A stretch of 48,099 nucleotides of DNA from a virus. The stretch lies in the IMG/VR virus record IMGVR_UViG_3300034200_000904, positions 1 through 48,099 of that record. One strand, given 5' to 3'. The notes beneath the pieces are model-generated. The model saw nothing but the letters and a program-made list of their open reading frames with translations. It ran no database searches and was not told where the DNA came from. How positions within the stretch are numbered: position 1 is the stretch's first letter; each line of letters starts with the position of its first letter. Below are positions 8,487 to 17,170 of the stretch, one piece after another. The translations under genes and the position numbers were made by a program.

Positions 8487-9662
8487 ATGTTAACTACTGA
8501 TGCTTTACTGATTACTCTTACCGAAACATTGTCATTTCAAGACAACGACTCTTTCCCAAAAAAAGAAAAGAAGATTCTATTAAGTTTATCACATCAGTTA
8601 AAAAGGGACATATTTTTGACCAAAAAACAAGCAAATCTGTTAATCAATATATTGTCATCAAACAAAGAAAACTTAAAGATTATGAACGCAGAAGAAGTAT
8701 CATTAATTGAAAATCCTTTGTGGAGTAAAGATTTTAGAGAGATAATTCCTACTAAAAGAATATATTTTTCAGACTTGGATTTTAAGTATTTAATAGTAGA
8801 ATCGACTCATGATAAGTCGTTTAAAGATAAAATTAATAAATTAAAAAAAGTTGTATCAGGAAACACAATCAATATTTCTCCGACACTTTATAAAATTTTA
8901 TGCAACGAATTTAATCTAATAACTGTTGTTGATTTCTTTTCAAAGGAAGATTTTATTGTTAGCGATGATGTTAAAAATTTATATAAAAAAATTACTGAAT
9001 TAGTAAAAAATAATTCTAACTATTTAGACATACATAATCCACATAATAATAAAATTTTATCTCAAGTAACAGATGAAATTATTAATGAGTCTGATAAAGA
9101 TTTAATTTTATTGGATAGGCGAATTAAGTATCAATATTCTTTTTCGTCAAAAAAGGTAGAAAATTCTCTCAAATTTAAAATTGCGAATAGATCAAAAACA
9201 AATATTTGGATTGATGAAACAAATTATACATTAGAAGAAATTTTAGAATCTTTTAGCAGTTTGAATAGATTTCCTTGCTTGTTCGTATTCGATAAACACG
9301 ATGTAGTATCCTCATTAAGAATACTAAATTTACTAAAAAATTATTCAGAGAAAACGTTTAATGATAGCATAGGAATTTATTTTAGAGTAGACAACTCATT
9401 ACCAGTAAACAAAGAATTTAATGAATTTATAAAAAATAATAATTTAAACAAAAAATTGACTTCAGAAACAAAAATTGCAGGTATAGCTAGTGCGTTATTG
9501 CCTAAATTTTTGTTAAACACCAACTGGTACCCATTATCTGTGATAAATTTTTCTCCGACTTTTAACGGATCTAAAACTTCTGCATTTTGTCAAAGAGTAG
9601 ATTTAATTACTCATTATAGCTCACACAAGCCTGCTTCAGAGAAACATTATGATATTTTGTAA
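8487..9662 (+). CDS. Conserved hypothetical upstream of uvsW
   Basis: A 391-residue protein I do not recognise. It is Lys/Asn/Ser-rich, with a helical N-terminus and a C-terminal mixed alpha/beta region; no catalytic motif stands out. A TTG start 18 bases upstream is in frame but lies inside the promoter, so the ATG is preferred. The last codons overlap the uvsW start by 14 bases, implying translational coupling with the helicase. A role in replication or repair is guessed from this coupling only. Confidence 0.65.
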   Translation: MLTTDALLITLTETLSFQDNDSFPKKEKKILLSLSHQLKRDIFLTKKQANLLINILSSNKENLKIMNAEEVSLIENPLWSKDFREIIPTKRIYFSDLDFKYLIVESTHDKSFKDKINKLKKVVSGNTINISPTLYKILCNEFNLITVVDFFSKEDFIVSDDVKNLYKKITELVKNNSNYLDIHNPHNNKILSQVTDEIINESDKDLILLDRRIKYQYSFSSKKVENSLKFKIANRSKTNIWIDETNYTLEEILESFSSLNRFPCLFVFDKHDVVSSLRILNLLKNYSEKTFNDSIGIYFRVDNSLPVNKEFNEFIKNNNLNKKLTSETKIAGIASALLPKFLLNTNWYPLSVINFSPTFNGSKTSAFCQRVDLITHYSSHKPASEKHYDIL

Positions 9663-11121
9663 ATTAATTATTCAAGACGAAGTTAATATAAAATTAGAAG
9701 GATTGCCTGTTGAAATTCGACGAAAGCTTTCTAAAAAATTCAAATATATTGATCCAACAGCTAGATATCGGCCTTCATTTAAATTAGGTCGATGGGATGG
9801 TAGTGTTACGTTGTTTGGCCTTGGCGGTAATGGTTATATAAATCAACTACCTAGAATTTTAGAAATATTAGAAGAAAATAATGTAACTGTTGAAGACATA
9901 CAGGATAAGAGACAATCATTAAAATTAAATTTTACTAAAGTAACAAACGCATACTGGGCAGATCAAGGTAAAGTATGGGGATCAGGCCATAGATTCGAAG
10001 GCGACCCTATAATGCTACGTGACGATCAAGTAGATGTTGTTAATAGATTTATCGAAAATCCGCAAAGTCTACAGGAAGTAGCAACTGGTGCCGGTAAAAC
10101 TATTATGACAGCAACTTTGGCTCAGTTATGCGAACCGTACGGAAGAACAATGGTTATTGTTCCCAATAAAGATTTAGTTACACAAACAGAAGAAGATTTT
10201 CGACTTGTCGGATTAGATGTTGGAGTATATTATGGGGATAGAAAAGAGTTAGGTAAAACTCACACAATATGCACATGGCAAAGTCTCAACATTTTAGATA
10301 AAAAAAGTAAAAATCAAGAACACGAGATAATAACTTTAGCTGAATTTTTAGATGGTGTAAGATGTGTGATAGTCGACGAAGTGCATATGGCTAAAGCAGA
10401 TGTGTTAAAAAATTTATTGACTCAAAATTTTTGTAATTCTGCTATACGTTGGGGACTCACAGGAACTATTCCTAAGCAAGATTACGAATCTGAAATAATT
10501 TTTGCTAGCATAGGCCCAGTAATTGGCGGTATAAAAGCCTACGAACTTCAAGAACTAGGTGTACTCAGCAATCTGCATGTTAACATATTACAATTAAGTG
10601 ATTTTTTAGAATTTAAGTCTTATGCAGATGAATTAAAATATTTGGTAACAAATAAGGATCGAATCAAATATATTTCCAATTACATTAACACTATTGCAGA
10701 CTCAGGAAACACCTTGGTTTTAGTAAACAGAATAGACACTGGTAATTTATTAACAGAATTGATTCCCGAATCTGTATTTGTTTCAGGAAAAGTAAAAACT
10801 ACCGACAGAAAAGAAGAATATGATGAAATTAAAACAAGCGATAATAAGATTATTGTGGCGACTTACGGTGTGGCCGCTGTGGGTATTAATATTCCTAGGA
10901 TTTTTAATTTGGTTCTTTTGGAACCCGGAAAAAGCTTTGTCCGCGTTATACAGAGCATTGGGCGAGGTATTAGAAAAGCTGAAGACAAAGACTTCGTTCA
11001 GATCTGGGATATAACCTCTAATTGCAAATACGCTAAAAAACATTTAACTGAACGAAAAAGATATTATAAAGATGCTAAGTACCCGTTCACCCTCGACAAA
11101 ATTGATTGGAATCAAAAATGA
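9649..11121 (+). CDS. uvsW: UvsW-like DNA/RNA helicase
   Basis: A 490-residue superfamily 2 helicase close to the size of T4 UvsW (about 500 residues). The N-terminal region RYRPSFKLGRWDGSVTLF matches the UvsW DNA-binding domain. Walker A is ATGAGKT near 145-151, the DEVH box follows near 243, then GLTGTIPK (motif III) and an arginine-finger region QSIGRGIRK (motif VI). UvsW unwinds branched DNA and R-loops, shifting T4 from origin- to recombination-dependent replication. It overlaps genes on both sides. Confidence 0.93.
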   Translation: MIFCKLIIQDEVNIKLEGLPVEIRRKLSKKFKYIDPTARYRPSFKLGRWDGSVTLFGLGGNGYINQLPRILEILEENNVTVEDIQDKRQSLKLNFTKVTNAYWADQGKVWGSGHRFEGDPIMLRDDQVDVVNRFIENPQSLQEVATGAGKTIMTATLAQLCEPYGRTMVIVPNKDLVTQTEEDFRLVGLDVGVYYGDRKELGKTHTICTWQSLNILDKKSKNQEHEIITLAEFLDGVRCVIVDEVHMAKADVLKNLLTQNFCNSAIRWGLTGTIPKQDYESEIIFASIGPVIGGIKAYELQELGVLSNLHVNILQLSDFLEFKSYADELKYLVTNKDRIKYISNYINTIADSGNTLVLVNRIDTGNLLTELIPESVFVSGKVKTTDRKEEYDEIKTSDNKIIVATYGVAAVGINIPRIFNLVLLEPGKSFVRVIQSIGRGIRKAEDKDFVQIWDITSNCKYAKKHLTERKRYYKDAKYPFTLDKIDWNQK

Positions 11122-11624
11122 AAATTTTAACTTTAGATAACACCGCATTTGACTTAAATAATTTGCCTGACGATGTAGATGAAAATATGAGATTCAGCGT
11201 ATTAGATAATAGTAATCCAATAGATCCAGATTTTTATTTTATACCATTAATTTTTTTAGAAAGTTTTAACAGTCCTGCAATGGTTTTAAGAATAGGCAAT
11301 GATGAAATCTCTATGCCTATTGATTGGAGCATTGCTGTAGGAGATAGTAGTAGTAACAATGATATAGAAATATTGCCATTAACTAGTTTAAATGATAGAG
11401 GGTTCGAAGCATTTTGTTTTAATCCGTTAAGTAGTTTTAGAATAGAATTTAAACCAATAGAAATTGTAAATTTTTACAATGATGTTAAATGGTATTTTCC
11501 TAAGATGAAGAACGGACAATTATTAAGTGTGCCTACTAGTGATTCATCTAAACCTAACTGCTGTTATTTTGTTAAAGAAATTAGTAGACAATGCGAGCTT
11601 ATAAATTTAAGTAAAATTTTGTAA
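11118..11624 (+). CDS. Conserved phage protein after uvsW
   Basis: A 168-residue protein starting at the ATG that overlaps the uvsW stop (ATGA). It contains FYFIPLIFLESFNSPAMVLR and MPIDWSI, then LPLTSLNDRGFEAFCFNPLS, a pattern I associate with an uncharacterised protein beside uvsW in T4-like phages of aquatic bacteria. It is beta-rich with no signal peptide or membrane segment. The function is unknown. Confidence 0.7.
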   Translation: MKILTLDNTAFDLNNLPDDVDENMRFSVLDNSNPIDPDFYFIPLIFLESFNSPAMVLRIGNDEISMPIDWSIAVGDSSSNNDIEILPLTSLNDRGFEAFCFNPLSSFRIEFKPIEIVNFYNDVKWYFPKMKNGQLLSVPTSDSSKPNCCYFVKEISRQCELINLSKIL

Positions 11625-11634
11625 AGAGGAAACT

Positions 11635-11991
11635 ATGATTGCAGGAAAAGTATGGGGGCAAACAGAGCTTTTAGAAGCCAACGGTGTTTTAGAATTTCAT
11701 CGGATCGATATTAAGAAAGGCGGTGTCTGTTCTAAACATAAACACAAGTTCAAGTGGAATGGATTTTTTGTTGAAAAAGGTGCGTTAATTATACGTGTCT
11801 GGAAAAACAATTATGATCTTGTTGACGAAACTGTTTTGATGAACGGTATGTATACTAAAGTTGCCCCCGGTGAATTTCATCAGTTTGAGGCACTAGAAGA
11901 TACTGTAGCTTTCGAACTTTATTGGGCGGAATTCGATCACGAAGACATTGAAAGAGAAACTGTAGGATACCATAATGAAAAAAATAGGTAA
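11635..11991 (+). CDS. Single-domain cupin protein
   Basis: A 118-residue beta-barrel protein with a good ribosome binding site (AGAGGAAA). The GGVCSKHKHKFKWNGFFVEKG stretch (seen as CSKHKHKFKWNG) and APGEFHQFEALED give the two cupin motifs with metal-binding histidines. Stand-alone cupins of this length act as sugar epimerases, isomerases or binding proteins. Its neighbours (methyltransferases, glycosyltransferase) suggest a sugar-modifying step. It overlaps the next start by 17 bases. Confidence 0.75.
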   Translation: MIAGKVWGQTELLEANGVLEFHRIDIKKGGVCSKHKHKFKWNGFFVEKGALIIRVWKNNYDLVDETVLMNGMYTKVAPGEFHQFEALEDTVAFELYWAEFDHEDIERETVGYHNEKNR

Positions 11992-12637
11992 TTGGTATTG
12001 CGCAGATTCTACTAAAGATAGAGTTGCTTTAATGGTAGAAGAAGAAAACTTTCCATGTGTTAATGCTATTGCAGAAGCTCTTAAATATGTAAGAAAATTT
12101 GATAACGCTATTGATATTGGAACATGGATCGGAGACTCGACTATCGCTATGTCGACCAAATTTAAAAATGTTTTAGGTTTCGAAGCTAATCAAGAAATGT
12201 TTGAGTGTTGTAATAAAAATTTAGAAATTCGCAATATCAGAAATTGCAAAATTGAAAATGTTGGTATCAGTAATAAAAATGGTATTCAAAATTTTGTAAA
12301 TAACAATTTTAGCGCATGGGTATCAACATTAGAAGAAAAAGATTTAGCAGATCAGATTACAATAAAAGTGAATACTATTAAATTAGATGATCTAAATCTT
12401 AAAGATATTGATTTTGTTAAAATTGATGTAGACAGTCACGAAGGATATTTATTAGATGGAGCCACAGAGTTTCTTAAAAATAACTCCCCTGTTATTTTAA
12501 TTGAAAATAAAGTAAGAGTACACACTCGACAAAATAGCACTATGCCTGATCCAGAAAAACTTTTAAATTCGTTAGGGTATAAGAACATACAAAAAGTAGG
12601 AAAAGCAGATTTCATTTTTATAAAACCTGATGAGTAA
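11975..12637 (+). CDS. FkbM-family methyltransferase, second copy
   Basis: A 220-residue SAM-dependent methyltransferase with AIDIGTWIGDSTIAM (motif I), VLGFEANQE (motif II) and DFVKIDVDSHEGYLLDG (FkbM core). It is related to, but clearly diverged from, the minus-strand copy at 6.1-6.7 kb. It probably methylates a glycan. It is translationally coupled to the cupin upstream and the glycosyltransferase downstream. Confidence 0.82.
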   Translation: MKKIGNWYCADSTKDRVALMVEEENFPCVNAIAEALKYVRKFDNAIDIGTWIGDSTIAMSTKFKNVLGFEANQEMFECCNKNLEIRNIRNCKIENVGISNKNGIQNFVNNNFSAWVSTLEEKDLADQITIKVNTIKLDDLNLKDIDFVKIDVDSHEGYLLDGATEFLKNNSPVILIENKVRVHTRQNSTMPDPEKLLNSLGYKNIQKVGKADFIFIKPDE

Positions 12638-13595
12638 TGTACATTTTTTAACTAGTAAATTTTCAGAAAGAAGAGCAAGCCATCGTCTGCGAGGAAGATT
12701 AATTTCTGAAGAATTAAAAAAAAGAAATATTAGTTCTACTATAGGAACTAATACAACACATCTTAAAGAAAATGATATCGCAGTATGGATTAAATTTTCT
12801 CAATTAGAAAACATATTAGAATCTAAAAGAAAAAAAGCTATTACTGTATTTGACATATGTGATAACAAATTTGACGAAGATGATGCACTACTACCGTGTG
12901 CAATAGAAGCGGATTATATTACCTGTAACAGTCGTACAATGGCTGATGAAATACTAAACAGAACTGGAAAAATAGCTACTGTTATCCCTGATCCTGTAGA
13001 ACGCCCTGTATTAACTCCAGAATTTTCACCAGGAAAAACAATAAAAATTTTATGGTTTGGTAGCAATAGTAGTTTAGGGTATGTTAACTGGACGGAAATT
13101 TGGTCTTTTCTTGAAAGAAATATTGGACGATACAAATTATCTATTGTAACAGGAAAGGCTAAAAGATTTGAGGAAAAAACAAGACAGAGATTAAAAAACC
13201 CTGATCATCAGTTTGTTAACATGGATAAAATTAATTTTGTAGAATGGAACTGGGAAACGCAAGGTCATTATTTGAAAGATACTGATATTGTATTAATTCC
13301 TGTAGAGGAAAATTACCGTACAATAACTAAAAGTTCTACACGTTTAATAGATTCTTTAATCAGTGGAAAATTTGTAATTACTAGCAGACTTCAAAGCTAC
13401 GATGAATTCAAAGATTTTATTTGGACAAAAAACTATGCCAAAGGAATAGCATGGGCTTTAGATAAACATAATAGGAAACATATTCTAGAAATGATTTCAA
13501 ATGGTCAAAAATATGTTGTTGAAAATTATTCTGTAGAAAAAATTACAGATAAATGGTGTAATTTTTTTAAAAGTATTAAACATGACTTTAACTGA
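12630..13595 (+). CDS. GT-B-type glycosyltransferase
   Basis: A 321-residue protein whose halves look like two Rossmann domains. The first ends at CNSRTMADEILNRTGKIATV and IPDPVERP, and the second begins KILWFGSNSSLGY. SSTRLIDSLISGKFVITS resembles the donor-binding region of GT4-like enzymes. The substrate is unknown. It lies in a run of overlapping genes (cupin, FkbM, this gene, methyltransferase), which implies one pathway. Confidence 0.7.
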   Translation: MSNVHFLTSKFSERRASHRLRGRLISEELKKRNISSTIGTNTTHLKENDIAVWIKFSQLENILESKRKKAITVFDICDNKFDEDDALLPCAIEADYITCNSRTMADEILNRTGKIATVIPDPVERPVLTPEFSPGKTIKILWFGSNSSLGYVNWTEIWSFLERNIGRYKLSIVTGKAKRFEEKTRQRLKNPDHQFVNMDKINFVEWNWETQGHYLKDTDIVLIPVEENYRTITKSSTRLIDSLISGKFVITSRLQSYDEFKDFIWTKNYAKGIAWALDKHNRKHILEMISNGQKYVVENYSVEKITDKWCNFFKSIKHDFN

Positions 13596-14142
13596 AGAAA
13601 TAATAAATTATCAACAAAAACAATTGCCTATAAGATTGCATCTAGGATGCGGACCGAATCTTTACGAAGGATGGATAAATGTAGATGGAGACTACTGCAT
13701 AGGGCAATCTGGTATAACTATACATAATCTAACAGATCAATATCCTATACCTAACGACACCGTAGACGAAATCCTCAGTGTTCATGTGATAGAACATATC
13801 ATGCCAAATCAAGTTCCTGGCATGTTAAAAGAATGGTATAGAATTTTAAAACCAGGAGGATCAGTAGCCACAGAATGGCCAGATCTATTAAAAATGTGTA
13901 AGTTTATAGTATCCGATCCTAGTAGAATTTACAGTGATAATAAAAAAATATTAAAGCAAGGTGTTGCAGGAATATTTGGTAATATAGGAAAATATCAAAA
14001 CGTTGCAATGCTGCATAAATGGGGATACAGCGCAGATAGTTTAAGTAAACTATTGAAGGATACAGGATTTAGTAAAACAGTAGTTGAACCAAATAAATAT
14101 CCTAAAACTGCAATGTGTAGTAGAGTGGTAGCATATAAATGA
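13582..14142 (+). CDS. Class I SAM-dependent methyltransferase (type 11-like)
   Basis: A 186-residue protein. LHLGCGPNLYEGWINVDGD is motif I of a SAM-binding Rossmann fold, followed by VDEILSVHVIEHI and the post-motif EWYRILKPGGSVATEWPDL, all typical of small methyltransferases near glycosyltransferase genes. It overlaps the preceding gene by 14 bases and the following gene by ATGA. Confidence 0.8.
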   Translation: MTLTEEIINYQQKQLPIRLHLGCGPNLYEGWINVDGDYCIGQSGITIHNLTDQYPIPNDTVDEILSVHVIEHIMPNQVPGMLKEWYRILKPGGSVATEWPDLLKMCKFIVSDPSRIYSDNKKILKQGVAGIFGNIGKYQNVAMLHKWGYSADSLSKLLKDTGFSKTVVEPNKYPKTAMCSRVVAYK

Positions 14143-14360
14143 CAAAAATTTACGAAAGCCCAGATAAAGGGAAAACTGTTTACGAAAGAGAGTTTGGCAA
14201 AGAAAAAAGAACAATCATTCAATCTTCAGGTATAGAAGATTTACAAGATCACATTCTTTGGAATGAAATTAGATTGGCAGCAAAAACAAATCCTGCTTTA
14301 CAAAAAGCTGTTTCCCGAGTAAAAATGATATACAGACTCAGCATCGATGATCCAAAATAA
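14139..14360 (+). CDS. Small conserved phage protein
   Basis: A 73-residue basic protein beginning MTKIYESPDKGKTVYEREFG. It ends with a helix containing NPALQKAVSRVKMIYRLS. I recall similar short proteins in T4-like phage genomes but know no function. The overlapping start and stop on both sides support it as a real gene. Confidence 0.65.
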   Translation: MTKIYESPDKGKTVYEREFGKEKRTIIQSSGIEDLQDHILWNEIRLAAKTNPALQKAVSRVKMIYRLSIDDPK

Positions 14361-14862
14361 TCATTTATTTAAAAAGTTTATATTAAAATCTAAAACGATT
14401 ATTAAGTTTTCTCGACATATAAACTTGTATGACCAGTGGATAACCATCGACGGGTTTGATATGCTCGAAATGAGAAAAGGCATTTGGTCAAAAGAATCTT
14501 TATTAAAAACTATTAATGAAGCGTATCCTATTAAAACTTGCATGATAATACGTATGGCTCCAAATACATCGTACAATTGGCACAAAGACTTTTATAGGGG
14601 CGTAACCATTAATATGCTTATCGAACATTCGAATAGCCATTGCTTATTTGGAGATGTGGTTGATAGATTCAATGATAATATAACAGAACTGAATTATGAA
14701 GTAGGCCATTTTTATCTGTTTAATACTCAGCATCGACATTGTGTAATTAATTTTGAAAAACCAAGATATCTTTTTAGCACAGTTTTTGAACAGGAAAAAG
14801 ATGACTTATCCTATCAAGATGTGTATAATTGGTGTTTAAGTCAAGGACTGATTTATGAGTGA
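14347..14862 (+). CDS. 2OG-Fe(II) oxygenase / aspartyl-hydroxylase-like protein
   Basis: A 171-residue protein. SYNWHKDF gives an HxD metal motif at residues 79 and 81. FNTQHRHCVINFEKPRYLF supplies a distal histidine and the arginine expected to hold 2-oxoglutarate. The double-stranded beta-helix between them is plausible from the strand pattern. Such phage enzymes hydroxylate proteins, sugars or nucleobases, and the target here is unknown. It overlaps neighbours on both sides. Confidence 0.6.
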   Translation: MIQNNHLFKKFILKSKTIIKFSRHINLYDQWITIDGFDMLEMRKGIWSKESLLKTINEAYPIKTCMIIRMAPNTSYNWHKDFYRGVTINMLIEHSNSHCLFGDVVDRFNDNITELNYEVGHFYLFNTQHRHCVINFEKPRYLFSTVFEQEKDDLSYQDVYNWCLSQGLIYE

Positions 14863-15334
14863 TAAAATTGAATTAAAAGAAAAATTGGCAGCAGTAGATT
14901 TAAATGTAAAGTCTTTATGGGATGACATAAATGACGATCAAAAAAAAGCATTAAAAAGCGAATTTTTCATCTTAAACAGATATATCAGTAATGTTAAAAT
15001 TAATGACAGAAATATACAAGAACACTATCTATTAACTGTCAATGAATATTTTAATAAACATTGGAATGTTTTGCAAAAGCATCCAAAATTGCTTTGGCAA
15101 TTACTATGCATGTGTAGTCATGAATCAAAAAAGATTTTTTATCATGAATGGATAGGATTTAAACGAAAGAAAAATTCTAATAGTAAAATATATAAATTCT
15201 TATTAGATGTTCACCCAACTAAAAAAATTGACGAATTAGAATTACTTGCTACACTAACTACCGAAAAAGAATGTATAGAACAAGCAAAATTGTTTGGGTA
15301 TAGTGATAAACAAATTAAAGACTATTTTAAATGA
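14855..15334 (+). CDS. Helical phage protein, possibly gp62-like clamp-loader small subunit
   Basis: A 159-residue all-alpha protein. FFILNRYIS, LTVNEYFNKHWNVL and HPKLLWQLLCMC recall the N-R-x-I/L-S ... N-E ... L-L-x-x-L pattern I associate with small clamp-loader subunits of T4-like phages. It ends with a helix EQAKLFGYSDKQIKDYF. The similarity is weak and from memory. The alternative is an uncharacterised conserved phage protein. No gp44-like partner is in the window. Confidence 0.4.
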   Translation: MSDKIELKEKLAAVDLNVKSLWDDINDDQKKALKSEFFILNRYISNVKINDRNIQEHYLLTVNEYFNKHWNVLQKHPKLLWQLLCMCSHESKKIFYHEWIGFKRKKNSNSKIYKFLLDVHPTKKIDELELLATLTTEKECIEQAKLFGYSDKQIKDYFK

Positions 15335-16023
15335 TAGCAGAAATCTTGCAAGAATTTGTTTGTGTACATTGTCGAACAAAGTTTACTAAAGAAAAGACTT
15401 TGATAGTACATATGTGCGAGCAAAAAAGAAGACATCTTGCACAGAATGAAAAACATGTAGTTATGGGATTTTATACCTTTAACAAATTCTATGAAATCGC
15501 TCAAAAATCTACAGAATCAAAAACTTATTCAGAATTCTCAAAAAGTCCGTATTATAATGCATTTGTTAAATTTGGCAGTTTTGTTTCAAACATAAATCCG
15601 TTATATCCAAATAAATTTATAGAATGGATAGTTAAGAGCGGAGTTAAAATCGATCATTGGTGCAGAGACGAACTCTATGAAAAATACATTGTAAATCTAA
15701 TACAAACAGAATCTGTAGAAACTGCATTAGAAAGATCAATCAAACATATGAGCTTATGGGCTGAAAAGAATAACAGTATGTGGAATCATTATTTTAATTA
15801 TGTTAGCACAAATAGAGCCATGTTTGATATTAAAGATGGAAAAGTAAGTCCTTGGCTAATTTTAAATTCAAATTCAGGTAAAAAACTTTTAGATCAGCTA
15901 GACGATACTCAGCTATCTGCCATAAGTAATATTATAGACCCTATATTTTGGTCTAAAAAATTTAAAAGTTCTAAGCAAGATATAGAGCTGGTAAAACAGG
16001 TGATTAAGGAGGCTGGACTATGA
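15331..16023 (+). CDS. Zinc-finger phage protein
   Basis: A 230-residue protein. The N-terminus has C11-x2-C14-x12-H27-x-C29 within VCVHCRTKFTKEKTLIVHMC, a small zinc finger. The remainder is helical and includes YSEFSKSPYYNAFVKFGSF and WCRDELYEKYI. I recognise the overall pattern from conserved proteins in T4-like phages of aquatic bacteria, but it has no assigned function. The nucleic-acid binding role is inferred from the finger. ATGA overlaps occur at both ends. Confidence 0.7.
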   Translation: MIAEILQEFVCVHCRTKFTKEKTLIVHMCEQKRRHLAQNEKHVVMGFYTFNKFYEIAQKSTESKTYSEFSKSPYYNAFVKFGSFVSNINPLYPNKFIEWIVKSGVKIDHWCRDELYEKYIVNLIQTESVETALERSIKHMSLWAEKNNSMWNHYFNYVSTNRAMFDIKDGKVSPWLILNSNSGKKLLDQLDDTQLSAISNIIDPIFWSKKFKSSKQDIELVKQVIKEAGL

Positions 16024-16205
16024 CCTACGTTGTTTCAGGAAGCACTAACACAGAATTATCCATGCAAGTTTTAGTGAACGAAAAAGACGATTCAATCTAT
16101 GTGAAATTAGAAGGTTTTGAAAACATAGACGAGGCAACTGACTATGCAGAATTTTTATCAAAAAATTTACCTTTACTTTTATTTGAAACTGAAGTTATAC
16201 AATAA
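16020..16205 (+). CDS. Small conserved phage protein
   Basis: A 61-residue acidic protein with a beta-beta-alpha look (MQVLVNEKDDSIYVKLEG, then NIDEATDYAEFLSKNLP). Start and stop overlap the neighbouring genes by four and one bases, supporting reality. No function is known. Confidence 0.6.
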   Translation: MTYVVSGSTNTELSMQVLVNEKDDSIYVKLEGFENIDEATDYAEFLSKNLPLLLFETEVIQ

Positions 16206-16783
16206 TGCCTGATATCGATATAGACTTTGCAGATCGTGAATTAGCTCTTAAACATATTAAACATATTAGAGCTAGTCGATTACAAAATGATTTGTTAGTA
16301 CCACATAATACCGGTATCTATGTGCAACCTATACCCTCTAATCCTATAACAAATCTATCAAACATTGATTATAAAACTGCGGAAGAACGAGGATATTTTA
16401 AAATAGACTTGCTAAATGTTAGTGTTTACAAAGATGTAAAAAACGAAGAACATTTAAAAAAATTGATGGAGACGGAACCATTATGGGATCTTCTAGAACA
16501 AGACGAGTTCATCGACTTACTCTTTCACGTAAACGGGCATGGTTCTATATTACGTCAAATGAAACCAATAACGATAGAACAATTAGCAGCAGTATTAGCA
16601 GTGATACGACCAGCGAAGAGATACCTAGTTGGAGAGCCATGGTCGACGATCTTAGAAGAGGTTTGGAAAAAACCAGAAAATGATGAATATTATTTTAAAA
16701 AGGCGCATGCCATAGCTTATGCTCAGGCAATTGTAGTACAAATGAACTTAATATGTGAAAAAGTAAGTTATGAATTTAGTTAA
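16205..16783 (+). CDS. Miniature DnaE-like (DNA polymerase III alpha) protein
   Basis: A 192-residue protein whose second residue begins PDIDIDFADR, the catalytic-aspartate motif of bacterial replicative polymerase C-family enzymes. HNTGIYVQPIP, GYFKIDLLNVSVY and FKKAHAIAYA also match palm/fingers segments of DnaE. A complete DnaE is over 1,000 residues, so this is a stripped fragment retained as a stand-alone gene. Similar short DnaE-like proteins are known to me from T4-like phages. A polymerase activity is doubtful, and a replisome-interaction or nuclease role is possible. Confidence 0.65.
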   Translation: MPDIDIDFADRELALKHIKHIRASRLQNDLLVPHNTGIYVQPIPSNPITNLSNIDYKTAEERGYFKIDLLNVSVYKDVKNEEHLKKLMETEPLWDLLEQDEFIDLLFHVNGHGSILRQMKPITIEQLAAVLAVIRPAKRYLVGEPWSTILEEVWKKPENDEYYFKKAHAIAYAQAIVVQMNLICEKVSYEFS

Positions 16784-17157
16784 CGTTTTGGGGCTCTTAC
16801 TAACTGAACACTTTTTCTTTTAACTCGTTTTATAGTTAAATTTAATAAATTCACTACTGGCCCGAGCATTATTCTGACATCTTTGCTATTAAAGGTTTTA
16901 ATAGCGTATCGATAAGGTTCTATTTCCTTTCTAAGAAATATGTTTATAGGAACCTGTCTGTTAGATTCCCACCACCAAATTTCTCCGATCTCTAATAATC
17001 CAGCTTTATCTTCAGCAGTTTTTAACATGCTCAAATCAAAAAAACTAGTTACGTATTGATCTTGATTTATTATAATCCCAACGTATTCGCTTTCTCCATA
17101 ATGAAGCACAGAAATAAAGGGTAATTGTTCTTGTATGTTTTCTCTTAATTTCGCCAT
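16780..17157 (-). CDS. Conserved phage protein, convergent to DnaE-like gene
   Basis: A 125-residue basic protein, one of few minus-strand genes in this half. LLEIGEIWWWESNRQVPINI and KTFNSKDVRIMLGPVVNL are conserved-looking blocks I associate with an uncharacterised T4-like phage protein. Its stop overlaps the stop of the DnaE-like gene. A minus-strand TATAAATA lies 31 bases upstream, suggesting late expression divergent from the structural gene. Confidence 0.65.
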   Translation of the reverse strand: MAKLRENIQEQLPFISVLHYGESEYVGIIINQDQYVTSFFDLSMLKTAEDKAGLLEIGEIWWWESNRQVPINIFLRKEIEPYRYAIKTFNSKDVRIMLGPVVNLLNLTIKRVKRKSVQLVRAPKR

Positions 17158-17162
17158 AAATA
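17155..17162 (+). promoter_or_regulatory. T4-type late promoter CATAAATA
   Basis: CATAAATA, a known variant of the T4 late octamer, ends 8 bases before the ATG of the structural-type protein. A late element is expected for a virion gene, which supports the reading. Confidence 0.55.
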
Positions 17163-17170
17163 CAGTTAAG

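Noticed and set aside
16205-16783. Frameshifted remnant of a full DNA polymerase III gene
   Set aside because: No other DnaE segments are found in flanking frames, and the start and stop are tightly coupled to neighbours, so it is a stable short gene.
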